A DNA stretch of 64,000 nucleotides, taken from assembly GCA_023639215.1 (NCBI GenBank), contig CP097899.1, positions 1,556,501-1,620,500 of the forward strand, read 5' to 3'. This document shows, one piece after another, positions 34,831 through 43,150 of this stretch. The notes under the pieces are model-generated. The model was not told where the DNA came from. It did no database searches and worked only from the letters and a program-made list of their open reading frames with translations. This stretch comes from Candidatus Pristimantibacillus lignocellulolyticus. Lineage in GTDB: Bacteria; Bacillota; Bacilli; Paenibacillales; Paenibacillaceae. The translations under genes and the position numbers were made by a program. Positions within the stretch are counted from its first letter, which is position 1, and each line of letters opens with the position of its first letter.

Positions 34831-36208
34831 TCCTAAATCTCAAAATAAACAGAGTAAACTTGCCAGTAAAATAAGAAAACTTCGGTATCAACTTAGTCCA
34901 CCTCAATTTATCGTAGTTATTTTCTTAATATTGATAACTATCGGTACTTTATTATTGATGATGCCTGTTGCATCGCATAATGGACATTCTATTGGTTTCG
35001 TTAATGCCTTCTTTACCGCTGTTTCCGCCGTTTGCGTGAATGGTCTTAGCGTACTTGATGCTGGCAATGACTTTTCTATCGCTGGACAAAGCATCATTAT
35101 GTTGTTGATTCAAATCGGGGGACTTGGATTCATGACGATCAGCGTTATTATTGCGATCATTATGGGTAAACGTATTGGTTTGAAAGAACGTCTCCTCATT
35201 CAACATACAACGCAAGCATCAACTTCACAAGGACTAGTTCGATTAAGTATTTACATATTTATTATCGTGTTTGCTTTTGAGTCGATTGCAACGCTTATCC
35301 TGACGTTTCATTGGGAATCTTCTATGGGTTGGAAAACTGCGTTTTTCTACGCTTTATTCCACTCAGTATCTGCTTTCAACAATGCAGGATTTGCGCTTTG
35401 GCCAGAAGGATTAGTAGCCTATGTTGGTGATCCCGTCGTCAACTTCGTCATTATTACGTTATTTGTAGCTGGAGGATTAGGTTATATCGTTATTGTTGAA
35501 CTATTCCAAAAGCGTAAATGGCGTAAGTTCTCTTTGCATACTAAAATCGTTCTCTCGTCTTCGCTCATTATTACCGTCATTGGCTTTTCGATTCTTTTTC
35601 TACTTGAATCGATGAATGCCGATACATATGGTACGTTGAACTTGGGAGAACGAATTCAAGCGTCATTATTTCAAAGTCTAATTCCGCGAAGTGTAGGTTT
35701 TAATACGCTTGAAATCACTCATATGCTTACGGCATCACAATTTCTAATCATTATCTATATGTTCATTGGTGCTGCTTCAGGTGGTACAGGTGGTGGTGTG
35801 AAAATTAATACCGTTGTCGTACTCATACTAGCTACCATTACAACATTTAGAGGTGGCGGACAAGTTCATGCCTTTAAACGCAGAATCCCGCAAGAAACGG
35901 TGATGCGTGCGCTAGCGGTAGTAATGAGTTCACTAGCATGTGTACTATTTATCGCACTAGTGTTGACCATTACTGAAGACATGCTTTCAGATCATTTCTT
36001 AGAAGTATTATTCGAAGCCACATCTGCATTCAGTACGACTGGCTTATCAATGGGTCTAACGAAAGATCTTTCGACACCTGGTAAAATTATTATTTGCTTC
36101 ACGATGTTCATTGGTCGACTTGGACCATTAACACTAGCATACGCACTTGCGAGACGTAAACAACAATCTCGTCTTGGCTATCCAGAGGATAATATTTTAA
36201 TCGGTTAA
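34814..36208 (+). CDS. Potassium uptake membrane subunit, KtrB/KtrD (TrkH) type
   Basis: The start at ATG 34814 (ggag at 6-9 nt upstream) gives 464 residues; a frame to 34721 lies inside the previous gene. Four M1-P-M2 repeats form one K+ pathway with selectivity-filter glycines in the AVSAVCVNG, SVSAFNNAGF, PRSVGFNT and TSAFSTTGLS segments. A basic cytosolic N-terminus precedes the first helix. It forms a dimer with the RCK ring made by the upstream gene. Confidence 0.93.
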   Translation: MIENANPKSQNKQSKLASKIRKLRYQLSPPQFIVVIFLILITIGTLLLMMPVASHNGHSIGFVNAFFTAVSAVCVNGLSVLDAGNDFSIAGQSIIMLLIQIGGLGFMTISVIIAIIMGKRIGLKERLLIQHTTQASTSQGLVRLSIYIFIIVFAFESIATLILTFHWESSMGWKTAFFYALFHSVSAFNNAGFALWPEGLVAYVGDPVVNFVIITLFVAGGLGYIVIVELFQKRKWRKFSLHTKIVLSSSLIITVIGFSILFLLESMNADTYGTLNLGERIQASLFQSLIPRSVGFNTLEITHMLTASQFLIIIYMFIGAASGGTGGGVKINTVVVLILATITTFRGGGQVHAFKRRIPQETVMRALAVVMSSLACVLFIALVLTITEDMLSDHFLEVLFEATSAFSTTGLSMGLTKDLSTPGKIIICFTMFIGRLGPLTLAYALARRKQQSRLGYPEDNILIG

Positions 36209-36213
36209 CAAAT

Positions 36214-36268
36214 AAGGCTTATGTCATCATCATCTCTTTCCCCGAGATCATAATGGCATAAGCCTTTT
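36214..36268. terminator. Bidirectional terminator between ktrB and sulP
   Basis: Arms aaggcttatgtca and tggcataagcctt (one mismatch) with a T run after the second arm (plus strand) and an A run before the first. The two genes are convergent. Confidence 0.75.
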
Positions 36269-36271
36269 ATA

Positions 36272-37732
36272 TTATGCGCCTAATGTTTCAGTCATGCCTG
36301 ATTTTTTGACGAGCAGTGAACTATCTTTATCAAAAAGGATGAGCTCAACCTCATTTCCACTTTCTCGTAAACGATTGACCACTTTAGCTAGCGACAAAAT
36401 AGCTGATTGATCCCATACTTTAGACTGACTTCCATCAATAACAACCCGATCATATCCCTCAACAGCTTCAATGGACTGATCAAACATCGTAGATGTTGCA
36501 AAGAACAACGGACCGTTTATATAATAAGTAATTATTTTACGATGATCATCTTTTTCTGTAATAATATGAAGCCTGCTCGATTGAATTGCAAAAATAACAG
36601 CACTGAGCAATACCCCTACTAAAACCCCTTGAGCAAGGTTATGAGTAATTAATATAACAACAACTGTTACAATCATCGTCATCGTATCAGCGATTGGTGC
36701 TTTCGGGATATTTTTTATTGATTGCCATTCAAATGTGCTAATCGCAACCATAATCATCACCCCTGCTAGCGCGGGCATAGGAATTTTCACTACCACATCG
36801 CGTAACACAACGATTAATAAAAGTAATACTCCACCTGCAACCATCGTAGATAGTCTACCTCTTCCACCTGAACGAACATTAATTAATGATTGTCCAATCA
36901 TTGCACAACCAGCCATACCGCCAAACATACCTGTAATCGTATTCGCAATGCCTTGACCACGAACTTCCTTATTCTTATCACTTTTCGTCTTCGTCTGCTC
37001 ATCGAGAACCGTTGCTGTTATCAGTGATTCAAGTAATCCGACAATAGCCATTGTTACAGCTACAGGAGCAATAATTTTTAACGTTTCCCATGAAATAGGG
37101 ACATTAGGCCAGTGGAATAACGGCAAGCTACTATTAATAATTCCCATATCTCCAACCGTTTTCACATCAAGACCTATCACAATCGTCACGATCGTCATCA
37201 CAACAATCGCCACTAAAGTAGACGGTATTGCTTTCGTAATATAAGGCAGTCCATATACAATTAACAATGTAACTGCTCCAATCGTATAGACAACCCATGT
37301 TGCATCTACAAAATGTTGTAGTTGGCTCATAAATACCATAATACCTAACGAATTAAGAAATCCAGATAATACAGACTGCGGAACGAACGAAATCCACTTG
37401 CCTAATTTTAACGCACCAATTGCGTATTGAATTAATCCTGTAAGAATTGTTGTAGCATATAAATATTCAATCCCATACTGCGCTACGAGTGTCACCATGA
37501 GGATAGACATCGCACCTGTTGCAGCAGAAATCATCCCCGGTCGTCCACCAAAAATTGAAATGAGTACCGCAATACAAAATGAAGCATGTATTCCAACCAT
37601 AGGATCGACACCTGCAATGATTGAGAATGCGATAGCTTCAGGAATTAACGCCAATGCGACCGTTACCCCTGCAAGCACATCTCCTCTAACATTGAAAAAC
37701 CATGTTGATCTTAACGTATTAAGCAATTTCAT
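36272..37732 (-). CDS. SulP family anion transporter with STAS domain
   Basis: 486 residues; a GGGAG ribosome site. About 11-12 membrane segments of the SulP/SLC26 fold: LAGVTVALALIPEAIAFSIIAGVDP at the start, then FGGRPGMISAATGAMSILM, and a central GQGIANTITGMFGGMAGCAMIGQS. The C-terminal STAS domain (about 390-480) contains VVIDGSQSKVWDQSA. Substrate is an anion such as sulfate or bicarbonate. Context gives no clear preference. Confidence 0.88.
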   Translation of the reverse strand: MKLLNTLRSTWFFNVRGDVLAGVTVALALIPEAIAFSIIAGVDPMVGIHASFCIAVLISIFGGRPGMISAATGAMSILMVTLVAQYGIEYLYATTILTGLIQYAIGALKLGKWISFVPQSVLSGFLNSLGIMVFMSQLQHFVDATWVVYTIGAVTLLIVYGLPYITKAIPSTLVAIVVMTIVTIVIGLDVKTVGDMGIINSSLPLFHWPNVPISWETLKIIAPVAVTMAIVGLLESLITATVLDEQTKTKSDKNKEVRGQGIANTITGMFGGMAGCAMIGQSLINVRSGGRGRLSTMVAGGVLLLLIVVLRDVVVKIPMPALAGVMIMVAISTFEWQSIKNIPKAPIADTMTMIVTVVVILITHNLAQGVLVGVLLSAVIFAIQSSRLHIITEKDDHRKIITYYINGPLFFATSTMFDQSIEAVEGYDRVVIDGSQSKVWDQSAILSLAKVVNRLRESGNEVELILFDKDSSLLVKKSGMTETLGA

Positions 37733-37857
37733 TCTCTCCCTTTGTTGCCTAGCTTAAACTTGTCCATATTCAATCGTCACGACAGCAACCTACTCACTAT
37801 AAATCCGCAAGATTAAGCTGTCAATAAAAGTTTAAAGCTAGTAGTGCTACAAGCGAT

Positions 37858-37933
37858 GTGTACATTTATGTACACCAGTGATGTATTTCATAAAGATAGC
37901 AACTCACCCAGCGGTGTGTACGATATAGTACAC
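37858..37933. repeat. Two small direct units each with a GTGTAC palindrome
   Basis: gtgtacatttatgtacac (37858-37875) and gtgtacgatatagtacac (37916-37933) are palindromes 58 nt apart, each followed by cag(t/c)gatgtat. They lie in a 465-nt spacer without genes between sulP and rpsR. Confidence 0.5.
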
Positions 37934-37992
37934 CAGCGATGTATAACAACTACGAAGCAAGACACCATAATAGTAAGACTTCTAGAAATATC

Positions 37993-38149
37993 TTAATCGC
38001 TTGTCAGCACCAAGAAGATGACATGAAGCTAGTGAAGCGATGCGCGGAGCGTACGTTTTGTGTACGTGAGCACAGGAGTAAGCGATGAATGGCATCTTCG
38101 CCGCCGAATACGCTGCGTCAGCATAATCATCGTGATCACAAGCGATTAA
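37993..38149 (-). repeat. Palindromic intergenic repeat, copy 4 (near rpsR)
   Basis: 157 bp with perfect 12-bp ends ttaatcgcttgt/acaagcgattaa. The interior matches copies 1 and 3 (gaagatgacatgaagctag, gccgccgaata, tcgtgatcacaagcg). The outer five bases differ from the other copies but pair with each other. Confidence 0.8.
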
Positions 38150-38154
38150 AACCT

Positions 38155-38184
38155 AAAAAGGACTTCCCTTGTCGGGAAGCCCTT
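38155..38184 (-). terminator. Terminator of rpsR
   Basis: Stem aaaggacttccc/gggaagcccttt with one mismatch and a 4-nt loop, 13 nt past the rpsR stop. A T run follows on the minus strand. Confidence 0.75.
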
Positions 38185-38197
38185 TATCCGTAACCTA

Positions 38198-38473
38198 CTA
38201 TTCAGTAGTGTATGGTAGTAATGCGATTTGACGAGAACGCTTAATAGCGATTGTCAATAGACGTTGATACTTCGCGCTTGTACCAGTTACACGACGAGGA
38301 AGAATTTTTCCACGCTCGCTGATGAACTTTTTAAGCAAATCAGTATCTTTATAGTCGATGTGCGTAACTTTGTTTACAGTGAAGAAACAAACTTTACGAC
38401 GTTTATTGCGGCCGCCTTTACGAGCGAATTTACGCTCGCCACGATCTTCTCCGCCTTCTTTTCTGAAGCTCAT
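38198..38473 (-). CDS. rpsR: 30S ribosomal protein S18
   Basis: 91 residues. Signature RRKVCFFTVNK, then HIDYKDTDLLKKFISERGKILPRRVTG and KYQRLLTIAIKRSRQIALLPY. Only one Cys of the older four-Cys zinc motif remains, so it is a zinc-independent form. An N-terminal basic extension (about 24 residues with Arg, Lys and Gly) is longer than in Bacillus. Normally it is the third gene of rpsF-ssb-rpsR; here ssb is more than 10 kb away with the men cluster between them. Confidence 0.97.
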   Translation of the reverse strand: MSFRKEGGEDRGERKFARKGGRNKRRKVCFFTVNKVTHIDYKDTDLLKKFISERGKILPRRVTGTSAKYQRLLTIAIKRSRQIALLPYTTE

Positions 38474-38699
38474 TCGAACCCTTCCCTTCTGTTACAAATT
38501 TTAATGGCAATTCAGATCACTGACATAGTCCGAACTGACTCGGTTTTAATTTTGAATTTTATCTCTATTTTTCGATAGGTACATCTGGGTACCCTGTTAA
38601 AGTCACTTACAATAGAATAACTCATAAAACTTTAAAAATCAAATATTTTTCAGCGTTGTTTTCACAAAAATAATGGTATTTATATTATAAATGATCCAT

Positions 38700-39818
38700 T
38701 TATCGTGAATGATTGAGTTTCAATCTCTCTAGCGCTAGATGCTCGATATATTCCTTGTTAACTTCAAATCCAATTCCCGCTCCTGAAGGTAGTAATACTC
38801 CCCCGTGCTCAATCTTTACTTCTGGTAGTATGACATCTTTATGCCAGTAACGTGCCGATGCCGAAATATCTCCTGGTATTGTGAAATGACTCAACGAGGC
38901 GAGCGCCATATTATGAGCGCGCCCGATGCCTGACTCCAGCATTCCCCCACACCAAATCGCAATGTCATGCTCCTTGCACAGATCATGTATTCTTATTGCC
39001 TCTGTCATTCCGCCTACACGACCTAATTTCACATTAATAACTTGGCAGCTACCAAGCTCAATCGCTTTTCGAGCATCATCATATGTAATAATGCTTTCAT
39101 CGAGACAAATAGGTGTGTTCATCTTTGCCTGTAACTTAGCATGGTCAACAATATCATCAGCAGCGAGCGGTTGCTCAATCATCATCAGATTATAGTCATC
39201 GAGTTGCTGTAAATGTGCAATATCATTCAGATCATAAGCAGAATTGGCGTCTACCATTAATGGCAGTTTCGGATAACGAGACCGCAAAGCTTCAACGAGC
39301 GTAATATCGTTTCCTGGCTTAATTTTAATCTTCATTCGTTCATAACCGTCAGCGCTATAGTGATCAATTAGACGGTAATACTCGTCCATAGAAGATTGTA
39401 ACCCGATAGCTACACCAACTTTTAGCTCTTCTTTTACTCCACCTATCAGTTGATGTAACGGTTGACCGATCAACTGACTATACAAATCCCAGATCGCCAT
39501 CTCTAGTCCTGCTTTTGCCATCTGATTGCGTTTTACGTTAGAGAAGATGTTTGGAATTTCATTCGGATGCTTTAATGTAACTCCAAGCAATGTGGGAATG
39601 AGGAAACTTTGTAATATATGCCACGATCCTTGTACCGTTTCCTCGGTATACCAAGGCGTAGCAAAAGCTACGCATTCTCCCCAGCCACAATTCCCTTCAC
39701 GATCAGTTACTTCAATAAGTATTGTCTCTCGATCAACATAAGCACCGTTAGCTGTAACGAATGGAGCTTTCAATTCCATACTTATCCGGTACAACTCGAT
39801 AGATTGAATCGTTATCAT
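38700..39818 (-). CDS. menC: o-Succinylbenzoate synthase MenC
   Basis: Start at ATG 39818 (GAGG 6 nt upstream); upstream ATGs exist. About 372 residues. An enolase-superfamily dehydratase: capping domain (about 1-125), then a barrel with catalytic Lys in MKIKIKPG (KxK), metal ligands in LMVDAN, MIEQPL and CLDESI, and a second Lys in INVKLGRVGGM. It converts SHCHC to o-succinylbenzoate in menaquinone synthesis. Some members of this subgroup also racemise N-acylamino acids, but the men neighbours favour MenC. It may have its own promoter because a hairpin separates it from menE. Confidence 0.92.
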   Translation of the reverse strand: MITIQSIELYRISMELKAPFVTANGAYVDRETILIEVTDREGNCGWGECVAFATPWYTEETVQGSWHILQSFLIPTLLGVTLKHPNEIPNIFSNVKRNQMAKAGLEMAIWDLYSQLIGQPLHQLIGGVKEELKVGVAIGLQSSMDEYYRLIDHYSADGYERMKIKIKPGNDITLVEALRSRYPKLPLMVDANSAYDLNDIAHLQQLDDYNLMMIEQPLAADDIVDHAKLQAKMNTPICLDESIITYDDARKAIELGSCQVINVKLGRVGGMTEAIRIHDLCKEHDIAIWCGGMLESGIGRAHNMALASLSHFTIPGDISASARYWHKDVILPEVKIEHGGVLLPSGAGIGFEVNKEYIEHLALERLKLNHSR

Positions 39819-39847
39819 AAGCAACCTCATTTCACCCTTATATAACA

Positions 39848-39900
39848 AACACCTTTAGAGCAATACAAGTTCACAACTTGCGCTTTGCCTTAAAGGTGTT
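39848..39900 (-). terminator. Hairpin between menE and menC
   Basis: Perfect 10-bp outer stem (aacaccttta/taaaggtgtt) with an inner pairing (caagttcacaacttg). The T tract after it is weak, so it may only attenuate reading into menC. Confidence 0.55.
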
Positions 39901-39949
39901 CGTGTTAATCATTGCGTTAAATTAATTACATCCATTGTTATATTCCTTA

Positions 39950-41419
39950 TTAGGAAGGTAGCAATTGTAATAACTCACGACGAAGTAATTTATTTGAAGC
40001 ATTACGCGGTAATTGTTTAACTACATGTATTTCCTTAGGTAACTTATACTTAGCCAATCGTTCTGAGCAATACTGAAGTAAAACTTCCTCGGTACAATTC
40101 GTACCGTGATGGAGTACGACAAATGCGATAGGCACTTGCCCCCATACCTCATGAGACATACTAGTTACACCAGATTCGATTACAGCTTGATGGCTAATAA
40201 GTGTTGCTTCGATCTCAGCTGGGTAGACATTCTCCCCACCTGATACAAACATATCCTTGCGACGATCGAGCACATAGAGAAAACCATCTTCATCCACGTA
40301 GCCAACATCTCCAGTAGAGAGCCAACCATCTACAAAGCTATCGCCACCAACACCATTCAAATAGCCTGATGTCACATTCGGACCACGAACAATGATTTCT
40401 CCAGCTTCCTTAGCTTGTGCCTCATGACCATCAATCATTATTTTTAACTCTGCTTGGAAAAGTGGCTTTCCTGCTGAACCGAGCTTAGTCAACATATACT
40501 CAGGCTGTAGCGTCACGATCTGTGAACATGTTTCTGTCATCCCGTACGTTTGAAAGACCGGAATTTCCTTTGTCACACATTGCTCTAAGAGTGAAAGCGG
40601 CGCTGGGCCCCCGCCCAGTAACATACATCTAAAATGTTCAGGATAACGAACAACACCTAATTGTTCAATCATCCGAGTCAGCATATTACTAACAACGGAC
40701 ATTAACGTTACACCTTGATCGATAATAGCTGCATTTGCAGCTTCGGGATCGAACTTTTCGTGAATGACCATGGGAATACCGTAGATTACGCTACGAATAA
40801 CGATTGATAAACCACTAATATGAAATAAAGGAACACATACTAGCCATTTATCTTTTTCAGAAAGCCCCAGATTGAGCATCGAGCCTACAGCTGAGTTCCA
40901 ATGATTACTGTAACTTTGCAGGACCCCTTTCGGAAACCCCGTTGTACCAGACGTGTACATTATCGTATGTATATCTTCTTGATCGATATAAGTGACCATA
41001 GTTGAATCTGTCACCATATCCATCTGTTGCAAGTCCGTTGTCGATATACAAAGTATACTGCTATACTCATTAATTATCACATCAATAAGATGCTGGAATT
41101 GCGGATCATAAATGAGTACGTTACATCTGGAATCTTGAAGTTGATAGAGTAGTTCATGAGCCGTAAGCCGAATGTTAAGCGGCATCAGAATACTACCAAC
41201 ATAATGAACCGCATGGATAAGCTCGACGGTATAGCTATCATTATAACAAAGCAAGGCTATAGGATAGCCTTGCTTTGTTGGTAATGAACTTATTCTACTG
41301 GCTGTATGAAGAGACTTTTCGCGCAATTGCGCAAACGTAATCTGCTCGTTGCCATATTCAATCGCTATCCGATCAGGCGTTAGAGAGGCTCGCTTATCAA
41401 GCCAATGAGGCATATGCAT
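39950..41419 (-). CDS. menE: o-Succinylbenzoate-CoA ligase MenE
   Basis: 489 residues; AAGGAGGG ribosome site. An AMP-forming acyl-CoA ligase with the P-loop MYTSGTTGFPKGV, the QTYGMTETCSQ motif, and the hinge GWLSTGDVGYVDEDGFLYVLDRRKDM, and the C-terminal catalytic Lys in NASNKLLRREL. It activates o-succinylbenzoate with ATP and CoA. It lies 24 nt after menB in the same direction. Confidence 0.95.
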   Translation of the reverse strand: MHMPHWLDKRASLTPDRIAIEYGNEQITFAQLREKSLHTASRISSLPTKQGYPIALLCYNDSYTVELIHAVHYVGSILMPLNIRLTAHELLYQLQDSRCNVLIYDPQFQHLIDVIINEYSSILCISTTDLQQMDMVTDSTMVTYIDQEDIHTIMYTSGTTGFPKGVLQSYSNHWNSAVGSMLNLGLSEKDKWLVCVPLFHISGLSIVIRSVIYGIPMVIHEKFDPEAANAAIIDQGVTLMSVVSNMLTRMIEQLGVVRYPEHFRCMLLGGGPAPLSLLEQCVTKEIPVFQTYGMTETCSQIVTLQPEYMLTKLGSAGKPLFQAELKIMIDGHEAQAKEAGEIIVRGPNVTSGYLNGVGGDSFVDGWLSTGDVGYVDEDGFLYVLDRRKDMFVSGGENVYPAEIEATLISHQAVIESGVTSMSHEVWGQVPIAFVVLHHGTNCTEEVLLQYCSERLAKYKLPKEIHVVKQLPRNASNKLLRRELLQLLPS

Positions 41420-41443
41420 CGCTTTGCCCTCCTTTTATACGAC

Positions 41444-42265
41444 TTATGGGAAACGTGGGAACTGTTTGAAGTCTGGCTCTCTTTTTTCTTTGAAAGAGTC
41501 ACGGCCTTCTTTTGCTTCTTCTGTTGTATAGTAAAGTAGCGTTGCATCACCTGCAAGCTGTTGAATTCCTGCTAATCCATCTGTGTCTGCATTAAACGCA
41601 GCTTTTAAGAAACGTAAAGCCATTGGAGATTTAGATAAAATCTCTTGGCACCATTTTACCGTTTCCGCTTCAAGATCAGCAAGAGGTACAACGGTATTAA
41701 CTAGACCCATATCCAATGCTTCTTGAGCATCGTATTGACGACATAGATACCAGATTTCTCTCGCTTTCTTCTGACCAACGATGCGAGCAAGATAACCTGC
41801 ACCATAACCACCGTCGAAGCTACCAACGATTGGACCTGTTTGACCAAAGCGTGCGTTATCTGCAGCAATTGTTAAGTCACATACAATATGTAGAACATGT
41901 CCACCGCCAATAGCATATCCCGCTACCATCGCAATTACTGGCTTAGGAATAGTACGGATCAAACGTTGAAGATCAAGTACATTCAGACGAGGAATTTGAT
42001 CATCGCCAACATAACCACCATGACCACGAACCTTTTGGTCACCGCCTGAGCAGAATGCTAAGTCGCCAGCGCCTGTTAGAACGATAACCCCAATGTTTGC
42101 ATCATCACGTGCGATAGCAAATGCATTGATAAGTTCCATTACCGTCTTTGGACGGAATGCATTACGTACTTCTGGACGATTAATTGTAATTTTAGCTATA
42201 CCGTCATATGTTTCATACAAAATATCTTCAAAATTACCGTGATTTTCCCAAGGTACTACTGACAT
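41444..42265 (-). CDS. menB: 1,4-Dihydroxy-2-naphthoyl-CoA synthase MenB
   Basis: 273 residues, standard length. A crotonase-fold enzyme that closes the second ring of the naphthoquinone. Motifs are ITINRPEVRNAFRPKTV, FCSGGDQKVRGHGGYVG (oxyanion loop, MenB-specific), and AGYAIGGGHVLHIVCDL, SFDGGYGAGYLARIVG. Three nt separate it from menH. Confidence 0.97.
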   Translation of the reverse strand: MSVVPWENHGNFEDILYETYDGIAKITINRPEVRNAFRPKTVMELINAFAIARDDANIGVIVLTGAGDLAFCSGGDQKVRGHGGYVGDDQIPRLNVLDLQRLIRTIPKPVIAMVAGYAIGGGHVLHIVCDLTIAADNARFGQTGPIVGSFDGGYGAGYLARIVGQKKAREIWYLCRQYDAQEALDMGLVNTVVPLADLEAETVKWCQEILSKSPMALRFLKAAFNADTDGLAGIQQLAGDATLLYYTTEEAKEGRDSFKEKREPDFKQFPRFP

Positions 42266-42268
42266 CTG

Positions 42269-43096
42269 TTACACCATCCCTTTTCTCATAGATAAATATC
42301 TCTTTACTATTGTATCAAATTTATGAGGTTGTTCCATATGCACATTGTGACCAGCTTCAGAAACAATCTCTAATTGCTTATATGAGTGACTCATACGTAA
42401 CATCATCAATTCGGCAATCTTTCTAAACTTCATATCTGATTCACCGACAATAAGTAATGTTGGCTTCGTAATATGCACCATATGATCCCACCATGAGGGC
42501 TGAGCTCCTGTACCAATGCCCCGTAAGCTATTTGCTAAACCTTGCGGCGTATTACTTCTTCGCTGCTGGTCAATAGCTACTTGCTCTTGTAGTGGTAACA
42601 ATTTCAGACTAGCGAATAAAGGAATTTCTGACCAATACTGAGCAAACCAATTAATGCCATGTTGTTCGATATTGGAAGCCAATGCCTCATCACTAGTTAT
42701 TCTAGTTCCTCTTTCTTCAAGTGTGGCAAGTCCAGGAGAAGTGCTTTCTAGAATTAAGCCACTTACTTTAGATGGAGCAATCTGCGCCATAGATAAGGCA
42801 ATCCTGCCTCCCATAGAATATCCGAGCACGATTGCTGATTCAATATGTAATTGATCAAGCAACTCCACTAAGTCATTAACCGTATGCTCTGTATTGTAGC
42901 GATTATGATCTGCCGGAACATCACTCTTACCATGACCTAATAGATCAACGATAATGACCTGATATTCTGCGCTCCAACTTTCAATGAAAGGCGTCCATTG
43001 CTCGTGATTTCCTGAGAAACCATGTAGCAACAATAATGCTTGTCCTTCTCCATGAAGCTCTACATAGTATGTTGCCCCATTAATCACATATTTCAT
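42269..43096 (-). CDS. menH: SHCHC synthase MenH (alpha/beta hydrolase)
   Basis: The likely start is ATG 43096 (MKYVINGATYYVE), about 275 residues. The frame continues to a GTG at 43150, but those 18 residues (MRVQKVGFKNREDGALNG) come from an intergenic repeat. Catalytic elements are the oxyanion region LLHGFSGNHEQW, the nucleophile Ser in LGYSMGGR, an Asp in VGESDMKF and a His in AGHNVHMEQP. It eliminates pyruvate from SEPHCHC. Confidence 0.92.
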   Translation of the reverse strand: MKYVINGATYYVELHGEGQALLLLHGFSGNHEQWTPFIESWSAEYQVIIVDLLGHGKSDVPADHNRYNTEHTVNDLVELLDQLHIESAIVLGYSMGGRIALSMAQIAPSKVSGLILESTSPGLATLEERGTRITSDEALASNIEQHGINWFAQYWSEIPLFASLKLLPLQEQVAIDQQRRSNTPQGLANSLRGIGTGAQPSWWDHMVHITKPTLLIVGESDMKFRKIAELMMLRMSHSYKQLEIVSEAGHNVHMEQPHKFDTIVKRYLSMRKGMV

Positions 43097-43106
43097 CCCA
43101 TTAAGC

Positions 43107-43144
43107 GCTCCATCTTCTCGATTCTTAAAGCCCACTTTTTGAAC
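43107..43144 (+). repeat. Fragment of the palindromic intergenic repeat, between menD and menH
   Basis: catcttctcgattcttaaag and cccactttttgaac repeat the right end of copies at 30133 and 49831 (tcatcttcttggttctgaaatcc-type sequence). Only this end is present. It contributes the alternative upstream start of menH. Confidence 0.7.
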
Positions 43145-43150
43145 ACGCAC

